Origin: Siniperca chuatsi | Lineage: Eukaryota > Chordata > Actinopteri > Centrarchiformes > Sinipercidae | Direction: 5' to 3' | NCBI RefSeq assembly: GCF_020085105.1 | Contig: NC_058051.1 | Coordinates: 25,391,455 to 25,455,454, forward strand | Length of the DNA stretch: 64,000 nucleotides | Shown here: positions 22,674 to 34,303 of the stretch, one piece after another | Numbering within the stretch: position 1 is the first letter of the stretch | Layout: each line of letters begins with the position of its first letter | The notes under the pieces: model-generated | What the model was told of the DNA's origin: nothing | Seen by the model: only the letters and a program-made list of their open reading frames with translations | Databases searched by the model: none | Program-made: the position numbers and the translations under genes

Positions 22674-25311
22674 CAGGCCACGCTCTAAATTGCATTCAAC
22701 ATGCAAATGCTACTGTGACTCATTGCATCAACAGGGGAATACTCCCTTCCTATAAATGGACTGTTTGCTCAAAGGGTCACTTTGCAGGACGAGCCAGAAA
22801 TTACAAACCAGCTGTAATATTTGACTTACTTAGTGGAACTACCAGAGAAAAAAGCCACTTCTTCACATGTATGTATCCTAGATCTACAGCCCATAACCAC
22901 TACTTCCCCTAGTTGTTTTACATCTTTACTTTCTTTACTACTTTACTTACTTTTTACTAGTTCAGTATAGTACATATCGCTGTACTGTGTACTGGCATGT
23001 GTTGTTAACTCTATTGAAAGCACCCAGGCTGAGATATAGCTGATTTTAAAAAAAGTAATTATGTTATGCATGCTCAGATCTGGCTGTCGTAAGATTTATC
23101 AATTGAATATGACTGAAATAATGTAAAAAGCAGAGTCAAATGTGATGGAAGGATCACAGCTGAGCTTGTTCTGTTAAAGAGGGGCTTCCCCTTCTCCAAT
23201 ACTGTATGGTAACATTTGAAGAATTTAGTGGTATGCAAACTACAGCAGGCTCTGGTTAGCAGGAACACTAGAGAACTTGAACACAATAAACATAAATTGT
23301 AAATCAGACAAAAATACAAAAAACAAAAGACATTCACCACAGCATGAATCACAGATTTCTTGGAAAATGTGGGCGAGGCTTTGCTCACTCCCCAGCTTCA
23401 AAGTGAGGACTGCCCATCACTCTGAGTTCAGACTTGAATGTGAGTTATATAATAGCTTTTTTGTGGAGGCAGCCTTGTAGAACACCCTGCTGCCTTCAGA
23501 AAAAATAAACCTCAAACCTGCCCAGACTTGTGAGGGTGCATGCTGTCATACAACAGCCACATTGCTTTTATGGTGTAAGTGTTTGCACGTATCAGGGAGT
23601 CTCGCCTGGTTCGCCTACAATTGAAAATGAAACAACATTAAATGTCACGTTTTTTCAATGATTCAATATGAAATGCTGTCACGTAGTATTCTCCCCTCTT
23701 ATGTCAGTAATTCAGGGATCCAAGGTCTTCAGAAAGAACTAAAATATATCTGATTATATTTTCTCATGTGAATTATTTTTTAAATATGAATGGATGAGCC
23801 TAACTAGGAGAGAATAAGTGATGTTACAAGTTACAGATTTGAGACTTGAGCTGCTCTAAGGCAAATTCTAATCAATGATGTGATAATAAAGTATTGACTT
23901 ATGACATTTATTTATGAAAATCCTAGCCATTAATATTGGATTCAGGCAGACTCGGGGTGCTGATATAATGAAGGAAGTGAAGGCTAAATGAAAGATACTA
24001 CTGTATTTAGAGAAGTGAAATTGTCTGTTAATAAAAGGCAGTCATGCCATTTCTCTGATCACATTAGCTACGCCATATAGAAACAGCTAACATATATAAA
24101 CGAAACCACAGATCACAAAATGGGCTAAATCCTAGTACATTTACAGCCTCTAGCCTCTGATGTAAACATTAACAATGGGACCACTGACCTGACTACAGCA
24201 TTGATTATCTGTGCCTGAAAACTCTCTTGCAGCTAGAAACAGATGAATACCACTGAGGCTCCCAAGCTTTGAAATAACCTGCTCGTAATGAACACAAAGC
24301 TTGACCAGGAAAGTGTCACCTGGAAATAAAGTGGCTCTTAAACTGACAGTTCAGGCAAAAAAAGTAAGTATCAAGATGTCCCTGTATGTTTTGTTTTACC
24401 TTAGCATGGGGGCTGAAAGTCACATTCACCATTTGCAGTCAAATGACAGCGAAAGGGGAGCTTTGAGTAAACAATGACCACACAGCAGTGCCCACTAACG
24501 CCCACCATCATCTACTTCACACTGTGGGGGATTTTGCTATCCCAGAATTAACAAAAACACAGAGAAAAGCCTCTGTGTTGTTTTAGGTCTATTTTCACTG
24601 TCCCCGCTGGTATAGCACACTATCCTGCAACAAACGTGATCTCAGATGGGAGTCACTCAGATAAGACAGGGAGCAATAATGCTATAAACTTGTTTGCTCA
24701 ATGTACTAGTGACATATGAAGTTGTAGTATATGTTGGCAAGTTTAAATAAAACACAGTGGAGTCCTTTACACTAAAGTATCTTCAGACATGTGACCCCAA
24801 ATACTTCACATACCCCTGAATGCTCACGAGTCTCCACTCTTGACAGATGGATTGTTCAGTTCTCTAAATAGACTGAGAGAAGGGTTTCCCTGCAGTTAAC
24901 TTAAGCGGGCTGACATTAACAATCATGACATGCTGCAAAGGGAACTGAAAATGTGCTGTTTTACGAGGTTCAAAAAGAACCGTGCATTACAATGCAATAA
25001 GTCCGTGACGTCTGCCCTACTGGTAGTTGAGTGGATCGGCTGAGTGAATTACTCTGTTATGAACACACGACTATCTGCCAAACTCTCTCTTTAAAAAAAT
25101 CACATGCACAGATCTGAAAGCCGTCAATTACCAGATGCACCTCCTTGGGATTTTACATAAAATTCTTGACAGGAGTGCAAAAACAGGCTAAAATGATCGT
25201 GCCGTATTTGAGTGTCGTTTTTCTGCAGCTGAAAGGCGTTCAGAGCTGCACTGAAACTTCAATCAATACGCAGAGTCCGGACCTCTTACTGTGTGTTTTT
25301 GAGTCATTTAC

Positions 25312-25530
25312 CTTTCTGTCGCCACTCCGTTGTTAGTCTTTATTGAAATCGTCGTGGTGCAGCTCAGCCACGGGACAAAAATCCTGCTTTCAGATGCGAA
25401 GCAAATTGGTCGTTAACTTTAAACGGAGGCTGCAGGTCGGCGGAGTGGAAGCAGTGAACTAATGCAGAGCGGAGTGAGCGAGCGGATCCCTCCTGTCAAG
25501 CACCGCCTCAGCTGCTCTGCGCCCTCTCTG
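25312..25530 (-). other. dgka: Candidate untranslated first exon and promoter of dgka
   Basis: A GC-richer island (about 25400-25530) in AT-rich surroundings. On the minus strand it ends in a good donor, ACAGAAAG followed by GTAAAT (GT at 25310-25311). No frame runs on from it, so it would be 5'UTR. Its position between the dgka start and the rnf41 3' end suits a dgka first exon, but this rests on base composition and one splice site only. Confidence 0.35.
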
Positions 25531-25539
25531 CTAACCAAC

Positions 25540-26460
25540 ACACACCCGTCACACCGGCGTGCATCCATCTGCAGAGTTGTTAAGTACTGCTCATTGAGAT
25601 TCTGCGCCTGTAACCTGCAACAATGCAATTATCATGCTGCTCTCTTAAAAGAAATTAATGCTATATATACGTTAATGTAGGCGGCATTTTTCTGAGCGAT
25701 GCTTTTAACAAACTAATAATATTAACATTATTTATACGGAGCCTTAAAGTGTATTTGGTGCAAGTAGTAACTTACTGAAATGTATGCAGCACTAGAAGTT
25801 AAACCTAACTCAGTTACAAAAAATTACTTTATTTTTATGGTAACTATTATTTATGTCCTATATGCTAATCTAGGCCATACTGTTTTGTGATAACGTGCCA
25901 CAAGCTAATAAACCCATGATACTGTACAGTATATTGAAAAATAACGTTACAATAAAATGACACCACCACATAGAACTTACAATTAAGATAGTCTACTCAA
26001 ACTCATCTCTGACGGTTTTAATAAAAACTAAAAATAATTAGCCTCACAAAGACAAAAGGTTAGTTAGCTTACTCACTGGAGAGCTCTTGAACTATAGCTA
26101 AGCTTTCTAGTTATAGGACCAGTTGTCCCAATTTGGCGGAGGACATTTCACTCTCTCCTCCATTATTTTCTCACCTTCTTCACATTGGCGTAGCTATATT
26201 TTTGTGTTTATAAGTAGCTGCCATAATTACTGACAAAACGAAATAAACATTGATAACAGATGAAGAAGTAGTTGCCCACTTAATAAAGTTAGTTTGTTAA
26301 CTTAATGGTTTGGCTGTAAGTACTGTTGCTATGGTTACTTGCACTGCGCATTGATTTCGAAGGTGATTAAACTGTTGATGGGAACTTTGTTTGAGAACGA
26401 GTTTAACGGTCACCTGCAGCCAATCAGAAACGAGTATTTACTGCTTATCTTACAGCACGT
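25540..26460. other. Intergenic DNA upstream of dgka
   Basis: AT-rich sequence between the presumed dgka promoter and the repeat at 26460. No gene or clear repeat was seen. Confidence 0.35.
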
Positions 26461-26461
26461 A

Positions 26462-27032
26462 CAGGTAGTGGAGGAATGTAACAAAGTACAAAACTGCACG
26501 GAAGTACGCATTTAAGGTACTTGTACTTTAATTGAGTATTTCCATTTCACGCCACTTTATATTTTTTACTTCACTACATTTATTTGACAGCTGTAGCTAC
26601 TTCACCAATTAAGACTTTACATACAAAACATATTATGTTTTTGTTTTTTTAATATGATGCATTTTTATAAACTACCCAACAAAAAAAGAGTTAAAATAAG
26701 TTCCACCTCGACAAGAGGAAAATGGTAATTACAAGTTAATGCATCGCCATTAATGATCTAACAATATAATATATAATAGTGTAACACCCTCATTAATAAT
26801 TTTTCTTCCATTCAATATTTGTTACTTTTTTACTACTTTAAAAATACTTTTGCTTAAGAAAAATGCTCAATGCAGGACTTTTACTTGTAATGGAATATTT
26901 TTACAGTGTGATATTGCTACTTTTACTAAAGTAAAGGATCCTCCACCCCTGCATACAGGCCTCAAGTCTTTGTGCCGTACATTTTATGCTACTTTTACTT
27001 AAGGATCTGAATACTTCCTCCACCACTACATA
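26462..27032. mobile_element. Non-autonomous DNA element, AAGTA-rich family (main copy plus adjacent end fragment)
   Basis: The left end GTGGAGGAATGTAACAAAGTAC is partly mirrored by the right end GTAAAGGATCCTCCACC near 26950. A second end fragment, TACTTAAGGATCTGAATACTTCCTCCACC, follows at 26990-27030. The repeated ACTTTTACTT motifs are characteristic of a widespread teleost element. A relative lies at 50130-50330. Confidence 0.6.
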
Positions 27033-27482
27033 CATGCCTCAAGTCTTTGTGCTATGCATTTCTTGTGAAATTGTTGCTTGTAGAAATGTTTTAAGGTCAC
27101 TGACACATATTCCTAAACATAGAGGTATACGTAACATGTTTAGTATGGGGAGTGCTGTACGCCTTATAGAAACCAACCACATCACATAATAATGTGTAGA
27201 CAATAACAAAGCCACAGTATTTGGTAAAGCACATGATTTCACATTCCATTGACCACAATGGTGAGGCATTAGGATCCACAATGAGGACGAGGCTGGCAAG
27301 AGAGGATAACAGACATGGAAAACACGTGGGTGTCTGGGTTAGACAGAAAAAGGAGAGTGAGTCAGGTCAGAGCAGTCAGACCTTCCTCCCTCTGAGTTTT
27401 GTGGTTAAACTTTCCTCTTCATTTTCTTAACCGGATCAACAGCATTTCACGTCCCACATCTCCTCTTCACTGCTCTGATCTC

Positions 27483-27891
27483 TTAAAGGGACAGCTCACC
27501 CCAAAATCAAAAATACATATTTTTCCTCTCACCTGTAGTGCTATTTATCCATCTAGATTGTTTTGGAGTGAGTTGCTGAGTTTTGGCGATATCAGCCGTA
27601 GAGATGTCTGCCTTGTTTGAATATAATGGGACTATATGACACTCGGCTTGTGGTGCTCAAAGAGCTAAAAAAAAAAAAAAAAAAAAAAAAATTTTGAAAA
27701 CTCTGTCTGGAACTATCTGAATAAAGAAAATAGTTCCTACATGAATATGCTCACAACAAATCTGTGGATTATCTTGAGTAACCGGATTATGATTTCTGGA
27801 AAGAGACTTTGCTGTTGAGTTTTTCAAATGTATTTTTTTAAAGAGGAAAAATATGTATTTTTGATTTTGGGGTGAACTGTCCCTTTAAAAT
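27483..27891. mobile_element. Palindromic MITE (GGGACAG-TTCACCCC family), copy 1
   Basis: The left end TTAAAGGGACAGCTCACCCC followed by AAAATCAAAAATACATATTTTTCC is matched by its reverse complement at 27845-27889, giving inverted repeats of about 45 bp. The two arms stay related inward (GTGGTGCTCAAAGAGC on the left; GTGGATTATCTTGAGTAACC on the right). A 24-base A run sits in the middle. A second copy lies at 44832-45272. Confidence 0.75.
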
Positions 27892-28079
27892 TACCAATCA
27901 TTTTCTCTACACTAAAGTTTTTACATAATGTATTCAGCTGAGGTGACCATAGGAAATGTACCTCCCTGCAGATCTCTGATGACATGGTGTGGTAAAATAA
28001 GGAACTGCATTTTTTCCTAATTAAGATGCAAAATATAAGTTTCGTTATCCCAATGAGAAAACACATTATTTTGGGATGA

Positions 28080-29299
28080 AGTTTGACATTTTTTATTACT
28101 TTCTTGTCTGTACAGCGAGGTACATAACAGACACAAAACAAATAAAAATATCAACAGGAAAAATAATAAAGGGCACAATCCAAACTTATCTGTTTACTGC
28201 ACGTGTGTGGGCTTTTATACCGGACATCTGAAGTCTTGTTTGTCTTACTACAGCAATAAGTGACTAATGGTGAAGCATTTTACCTCTCAAAAACCATAAG
28301 AGTGACTTTACAAATATTTTTACAATCTCCAAGCTATGGTTTTTAGTGACATTTAAGTGAACAGATGTTTGCTAACTGTGAAGAATGAGAATGTCTATAT
28401 TTCAGTCGTCAGAAAAAGACATAAGGATCTCAGAAGGACATCAAGTGAACCATTATGATTTGTCAAATAAAACTCATTATACATAGTTAAATCCAAAATG
28501 TTAAACTTCAAATTTAACACTTCAACTGGACCCAACATTCAGACTATATATATATATATACAAACACAACTGAGGCAACAAAGAAAACACAAAATCTATT
28601 TTCTTTCTGCGATGAACTTCAAATGCACCGAAAAAGGCAGATTTCCATACATCAAATGATAACATCTTCAAGCATGTTTGTGTAGAAGGCGACACAATAA
28701 ATAAAACAAATGGCACAGGAGGTTTAGACAATCTAAACTGAGAAGCACAATGTCTTGTGAAATATTTCACAAGAAAACTAAATACTAAAGCAAGCACGCG
28801 AAAAATCTTCACTCACGTCCCCGCAGACAGCAACACAGGCTGACAAAACAGAACTGATAAACAAAAATCACAATCTAATTACAGTGAGAGGAATAAGAGA
28901 ATGACATTTATAATTCAATATAGTATTTGTATTTACAAGCATTTATACAACTGAGGACATTAAACGGGGGTTCAAGCTTATTACTATATTAGGACATGGA
29001 GCAGAACAATCAGATCATATAATGCACCAAATATAAACCTTGTAAACATCGCATCTCACCTTTTATCTCAGATATCAGTCAGATTAAGTTTCTATTTGAC
29101 AGGTTCAGGTTATTATATTTGTCCTTACTTTAAGGCATAGGTATCAAGCTTAGGAGTGAGCCTCTTATAAGATTTTATTTTAAATAAGCCAGATTTACTC
29201 AGGAGGTTTCACTCCAATGAGGAAAAACCTACTCGTCACAGCAAACCCCCAAGCAAAACGTCCCCACATGTCTCTGGATCAGCCCAGCTAGCTGTACAG
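28080..29299 (-). other. rnf41: rnf41 3'UTR and poly(A) signal
   Basis: About 1.2 kb downstream of the rnf41 stop. A minus-strand AATAAA (plus TTTATT at 28092-28097) is the best poly(A) signal. A (TA)n run lies at 28545-28561. The extent is inferred from the signal. Confidence 0.45.
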
Positions 29300-31248
29300 T
29301 TATAAGATCTCCTCCACTCCGTGCGCAAAGATCATGACCAGGCCGGGCTCCAGGATCATATCCTCCCCCATATGCTGATTCTCACAGGCCATCACCACCA
29401 CTGCCTGCTTGCCAGGGATACGCTTGGCAACATAGTTCTCATAGTAGCGCCTGTTCATCTGCCGTGTCTCAAGTGTGGCCAGTCCCTGCGGCCAGTTACG
29501 CTCGTGGGCGTTCTCGATCAGGTCGTTCACAATTGAGAGAGGACAGCCGCTGTCGATGAGGGAGCGTTTGATGACCGCCTGGAGCACAGCGTCAGGAGTG
29601 GAGATCATGCCACCCCAGCGTGTCACTCTGGCAGGCTGCATGGAGTTCACCCACCTGAGGAAAAGATAAAACCACAAGAAAATTAGTGATTGAGCAGCAG
29701 CTCCCTGACAAAGTTGATAATAGAATACCAGGCAGGGGAGGGGATGAACTTTCACTTACTCCAAGATCTCATTGTACTCAATGCTCTCCTCGAGGTTTTG
29801 AAGGTTAGGGTTAGCACTGCGGATTGCTCTCATGTAGGCTTTTAGCAGCTGAATGTCCCGTTTCTGGAAATTAAAAGCATCATCTCCAGTGATGGATTTC
29901 ACAAAATCCGGTATTCTGCCTTTAACTCAATTTTACTGGATTTTTGACAAATACTGATCCTCAATCGTTTCAGCTTCTTCAGATTCCAATCTAGCTATTA
30001 AGAATATATATTGTAATAGCAGTGCCTTATAGGGTTCTCCTTTTTTATATAACTGTATCAAGGCAAAACTCTCATATCAGGGTATTGTGGTCTCATGTCA
30101 GAATGACAACACACACAGCATTAGACCTGTGCTAAAAAAAATAAATATTTTTTTTAAATGATGAAAAGGACTAAACTTAAGTTTAACCTTTTACTGACCA
30201 AGTCTGAATACTTTTTAGTCACATTACAATAAAGACTTTGTCTAATTCACCAGCAATATACTGAATTATATTAACTACTCAGTAGAAAACTGTCGATATA
30301 AAGTGGTTGTTATGTAAAAGAATATGCTCTTGGCTATTTCTAAACCTGTTCCACAGACATTTGTAAACAATATTTTTCATAGATCAACAAGCAGGCAAAA
30401 TGTTCTTACTTGTTCCCCCAACTGGTGTTTATGCTCAGCTACAGTTTTCTCCAGCTCTGAAATCTTTGTCTGTTGCTGCTGGACGACGCTCCGCAAGTGT
30501 TTGATGCAGTTATGATTGGGCACCTCATCTTTGGGCATCTCAAGCCTGCAAGAGCGGGGGAGGTAAATAACAGGATAAAAAATATAGGATTTAATACCAT
30601 AGCATAAAGAGGACAGGTCATACATTTTTTGCAAAACCATTTATTTATAATATTTTAGAGCACAAATATTTAATAATTACTATTATAATTCATTTTGGTT
30701 GAGCAACTGTTATGTTCTGATTAGCTACACCTGTCACTTGAGACTTGTGAAATTCTGAATGCAGCGTACATTTTCTGCCAAATGGAAGCCACTCACCCAC
30801 ATCCCTCCTCACAGTTGACAGGCCTTTTGGGGTTGTGCTCACAGTCCTTGAGGTGTGACTGCAGCTGGTCCAGCCGTAGTGTTGCTGTACAGCCAAAACC
30901 TGCATTGTCACAGCTGATCTGAAGTTTGGACAGCATGTTGCGCATGATGCGGGGCACAGGCCGGAGGTGAGCTAGCGTCACTACAGTGCGGTCAACTGGA
31001 CAGATCTGCTGCTGGGCAAACCACTGTGTAATACAGGCATTGCAGAAGGCATGCTCACAGTGTGGAGCCTGAAATGAAAATGAGCAAGCTCAAAACATTA
31101 CAAATTTGAAAAACACTGATAGAATTAAGGGTGGGTAATCTTTCAGACAGGGACTTGCCTGCACTGGTTCTTCAAGCACTCCACTACATATAGGACACAG
31201 TAGGTCTTCATCCACCTCCCCTTGGAACCTCGTAACGTCGTACCCCAT
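29300..31248 (-). CDS. rnf41: RNF41 / NRDP1 E3 ubiquitin ligase, complete, 5 coding exons, 318 aa
   Basis: RING E3 ligase known to ubiquitinate ErbB3 and other receptors and to act in trafficking. Coding exons are 31159-31248, 30797-31068, 30410-30545, 29760-29863 and 29300-29654 (957 nt, phases consistent). The RING spans residues 18-56: C18-P-I-C21, C34-E-H36, C39-N-A-C42, C53-P-V-D56. The last ligand is Asp, as is typical of NRDP1 (C3HC3D). SIAH/TRAF-like zinc fingers follow (from about 78 to 135), then a coiled coil (VVQQQQTKISELEK) and the USP8-binding C-terminal domain ending FAHGVEEIL. Human RNF41 is 317 aa and ends EEI; here there is one extra Leu. The start ATG at 31246-31248 has a strong TACCATGG context. 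The first coding intron uses a GC donor (CAG, then GCAAGT), described in the findings. Confidence 0.97.
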
Positions 31249-31376
31249 GGTACATTACTGGGACCTACAACCTCCTGAGCAACACACAACCAAGCAAATT
31301 AGGTTTTCAGACAATTGAACTGCACCAATATATGACTGTAGATATTTCACACATACTTTCAGCCTACCTCACTCAC

Positions 31377-31448
31377 AAAAGGCCTCAAATGCTTCCATTC
31401 AGCTCTTGATGTAGTGCTGATACGTCATATCTGGCAGAAATAATCTGT
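31377..31448 (-). other. rnf41: Candidate rnf41 5'UTR exon
   Basis: On the minus strand this 72-base block sits between an acceptor (TCTCGCCAG) and a donor (TTTTGTGAGT). The next acceptor downstream (TTGCTCAG) ends at 31275, leaving 26 bases of 5'UTR before the rnf41 ATG. A competing donor (GAG, then GTAGGC) lies 10 bases further on. It holds two short upstream ATGs. The call rests on splice sites alone. Confidence 0.4.
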
Positions 31449-32383
31449 CTGGCGAGAGACACAGACACTCCCTGCAAAAAAATTATATTATTCACACTGG
31501 TTATTTAGTTTTCAAAAGACTATTGGGTAGCTGATGGCTAGATCGAGCTGAGTTATGCTAGGTAATATAGCCCCACATTATGAATACAATAATAATGCAG
31601 ATTACCTACAGACATATTTAAATGGCCGAGAGATCAGTGATTTTCAAGCTTCCTCGTCATAATCAGACACAAACTACACTAGTGTTTACTAGGACGACTC
31701 CATAAAATGGTATAACGAGGGGAATATCGCTATCTAATACACATATTTTGTCTTATTATTAAATCAAAGTAAAGGCACAATGACTCAAGAAATAGGAGCA
31801 AACAGCCATATTTATACACATCGCCCCAAAGCGATGTCCTTGATCCACAACGTAGTGTGGTTTTCTAACGGTATCCTCGTCATGTAAAACGGTACCAGCA
31901 GAGCTCCAACATCTGAGGAGGGCATCCTGTTATCCCAGCTGACTGGTGGTTGACCTAATTTCAGCGAAAGCAGCACATACCGGTCTAGAGACGATTTACA
32001 GATCCTTTTCCTCCCATTGCACTCAGCATGCCTTGCAAGCAAGCTAACCCTCCATGCTAACGTTAGCTACGTGTATGATGTTATTTCGCTGTTAACATTA
32101 CACAAAATTGTGTGGTTTATGGCGAGCTAAACTGATGTCATCTTGAAGAAATAACAAAATGCTTGAGTTCATATGTCAGTATAGCCTGATCGTCATGACT
32201 TAAATGTTGCTAACGCTCGCTAACTATATAGCACTGGTAGCGCGTACGGTACCGTTGGTTTCCTCAGGATATTAGCCATCAAGCTAACCAGACAGACCTC
32301 AGTCTGGGAAAACTACACCAACAAATGGCTGTTTACAATCAGCCACATTGGAGAAAAACATTATAACTGACTGATATACTTAC

Positions 32384-32500
32384 TTGAACATGTAGTAAAA
32401 CGGACCCAAATCACGATGTTTATGTATTTTCGGACGTCCTACTGTAACTAGTAGCTCGCTAGCCACGTCCTGTGCTACATCCTACACTTCTGTTTCGTCG
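32384..32500 (-). other. rnf41: Candidate rnf41 first exon (untranslated)
   Basis: Minus-strand sequence ending in a consensus donor (CATGTTCAA, then GTAAGTAT), directly downstream of CRE-like and CCAAT motifs. The position of the 5' end is a guess. Confidence 0.4.
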
Positions 32501-32514
32501 ATACGCAGGCGGGT

Positions 32515-32555
32515 GGGGACGTCATGACGTACAACTGGAGCTTTTGATTGGTCCG
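32515..32555 (-). promoter_or_regulatory. rnf41: CRE-like pair and CCAAT box, presumed rnf41 promoter
   Basis: GACGTCATGACGT at 32519-32531 holds two abutting CRE/ATF half sites. About 20 bases further upstream on the minus strand, GGACCAATCA (about 32545-32554) is a consensus CCAAT box. This spacing is typical of a TATA-less housekeeping promoter. Confidence 0.5.
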
Positions 32556-33904
32556 TAAAATCAATCAATCATCTGTTTTACTCCAAACAATGTGCTAAAA
32601 TATTTATTTAAATGACCATATGATAAAACAAATCCCCTAAAATTAACAAGAATAACCACTGAAATATCATTTGTTGTATTCATGACATACAAATATTGAA
32701 AATAAAAGATTCATTATTTAATTTCTAAATAATAAATCACATGTTACACTCAGACCTATTGACATTTCTCAGCAAATGAATACCAGTACAACTCCATGAT
32801 AACCTGTGGGTATCTGAATGAAATGTGGGATTCATTTATATAATTTGTGAAAGTGTGCATTTTCTCAATCATTTAATCACTTCCAACACAGGTATGAAAT
32901 GCCTCTTTCACAGCCATGCACTGTTGCAATGCTCTCTATGTGGCAGAAGGTAAACAGGATGGGCATGAACAGCAGCTAGCATGCAGAGTGTGTGAGAATA
33001 TGGCTTAACAGAAGGAGTAGCACACTGAAAACAGTGTGATTGTATGTTTCAACACTGCCAAAAACCGACATCTTCACACTAGTGTTTTTGTAACCCTATA
33101 TGGGCTTCACGCTCATTTGGTGTATGACACGTATCACACAATTAAAGTAATCATTCATTGCACTACATAATTATTTTCATAATTATTTTACCTATTTGAG
33201 TATGGTTCAATATTTTGTCTGGGTGTCTGAGAAATATTACAAGGTACAGGGGAAAGAAAGGTGTGGACTATTTTGGATATGTATCTCCTGAAAGTTATAA
33301 TCCCACTGATTTAAAACATGTTATTCTCTGAAACATGCCTGGTAGCACTACTAAATAAGGTGCTGCAACAAACAATTTTCCTCTGAGAAATCCAATCAAA
33401 TTCTTTTCTTTGCTTCATCAGTCTCTATCAGTGCTTCATTTGAGTCAAGATAAACAAGAACATCTTTCAGTTGTGACATTTTCACATTGAGATGACGATT
33501 TAATTAAAACTTTTTGTTCTTTTCTACTGTATTCAGCTTCATGTAGCGCCTAGCTATTCCAGGGAATTCAACATAACTAATTGGGGATAAAATGCGTGAA
33601 TACCAATCAGAATCAGAATCAGAAATACTTTATTGATCCCCGTAGGGAAACTCTTTGTTCCAGTAGCTCTTCTTTACGTCAGTGCACACAGGAGAAAACG
33701 ATATTATACACTATAAACAGGTCAGAAATAAATTAAGTAACATGTTGGTATAAGTATAAGATAAACTAAGTGTCGAGTACCAAGTGGGTTTACTGGTAGA
33801 TGGTGAAGTACAGTATAAATACAATGTCACTAATTATGTAATACGAATACGAAACCTGTGACATGAAACATGGATCAATTGTCAACAAATAACTCCAGAC
33901 TCAG
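32556..33904. other. Intergenic DNA between rnf41 and ankrd52, with a retroposon tail
   Basis: No gene was seen. At about 33605-33700 the sequence CAGAATCAGAAATACTTTATTGATCCCC matches a 3' tail common in teleost LINEs and SINEs. Human NABP2 and SLC39A5, which lie between RNF41 and ANKRD52, are not present. Confidence 0.45.
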
Positions 33905-34230
33905 GAAATATTTAGCAATAGCACTTTATTGAACACAAACAACCCTAAGCCACAATACTGAATGACAAGACCAATTGGCTGCAGCAAACATTTTATAAAA
34001 TAGATTCAGGTTTAATGTCACTAAATTGTTTTTTTTTTCTTTTAACGTCAGAAAGACAGATGCAGGTTTTTCCAAAACAGTGAATGATCTTTTACATATT
34101 TAACATTTTTGTAACAAATTATCATTCACATGTTCACACAAAGGAATAACAAGGCAAAGTGCTTTCAGGATTGCATTGAATCGAAAAAACAAACAGAAAA
34201 ATGAATGGCTTGAGGTTTAGGTGAGACAGT

Positions 34231-34303
34231 GGGTGGGTGAGGGGGAGTGGGGCTGGTCCTGTCCTGGATTCGGCATGGGTGGGTGGGTGGGTGGGTGGGG
34301 GGT
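34231..34303 (+). repeat. GGGT tandem repeat, G-quadruplex motif
   Basis: At least six consecutive GGGT units at 34277-34302, preceded by further G runs at 34231-34252. The plus strand meets the strictest G-quadruplex pattern (GGG runs with one-base loops). In the presumed ankrd52 transcript it would read as a C-rich ACCC repeat. Confidence 0.75.

Larger units (their letters stand above)
17294..25311 (-). other. dgka: dgka 5' region / first intron
   Basis: About 8 kb with no supportable coding exon on either strand, between the dgka start codon and the candidate untranslated exon near 25.4 kb. Apart from the SINE at 21.0 kb and the hAT-like element at 22.0 kb annotated separately, it is AT-rich unique-looking sequence with a few ATT/TAA microsatellite stretches near 17580. 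Some untranslated sequence directly upstream of 17293 belongs to exon 1 or 2 of the mRNA, but its acceptor could not be fixed. Confidence 0.4.

Noticed and set aside
31812-32042. 76-codon minus-strand frame near the rnf41 promoter
   Set aside because: Possible untranslated sequence, but there is no domain and no convincing donor or acceptor; not supportable as coding.
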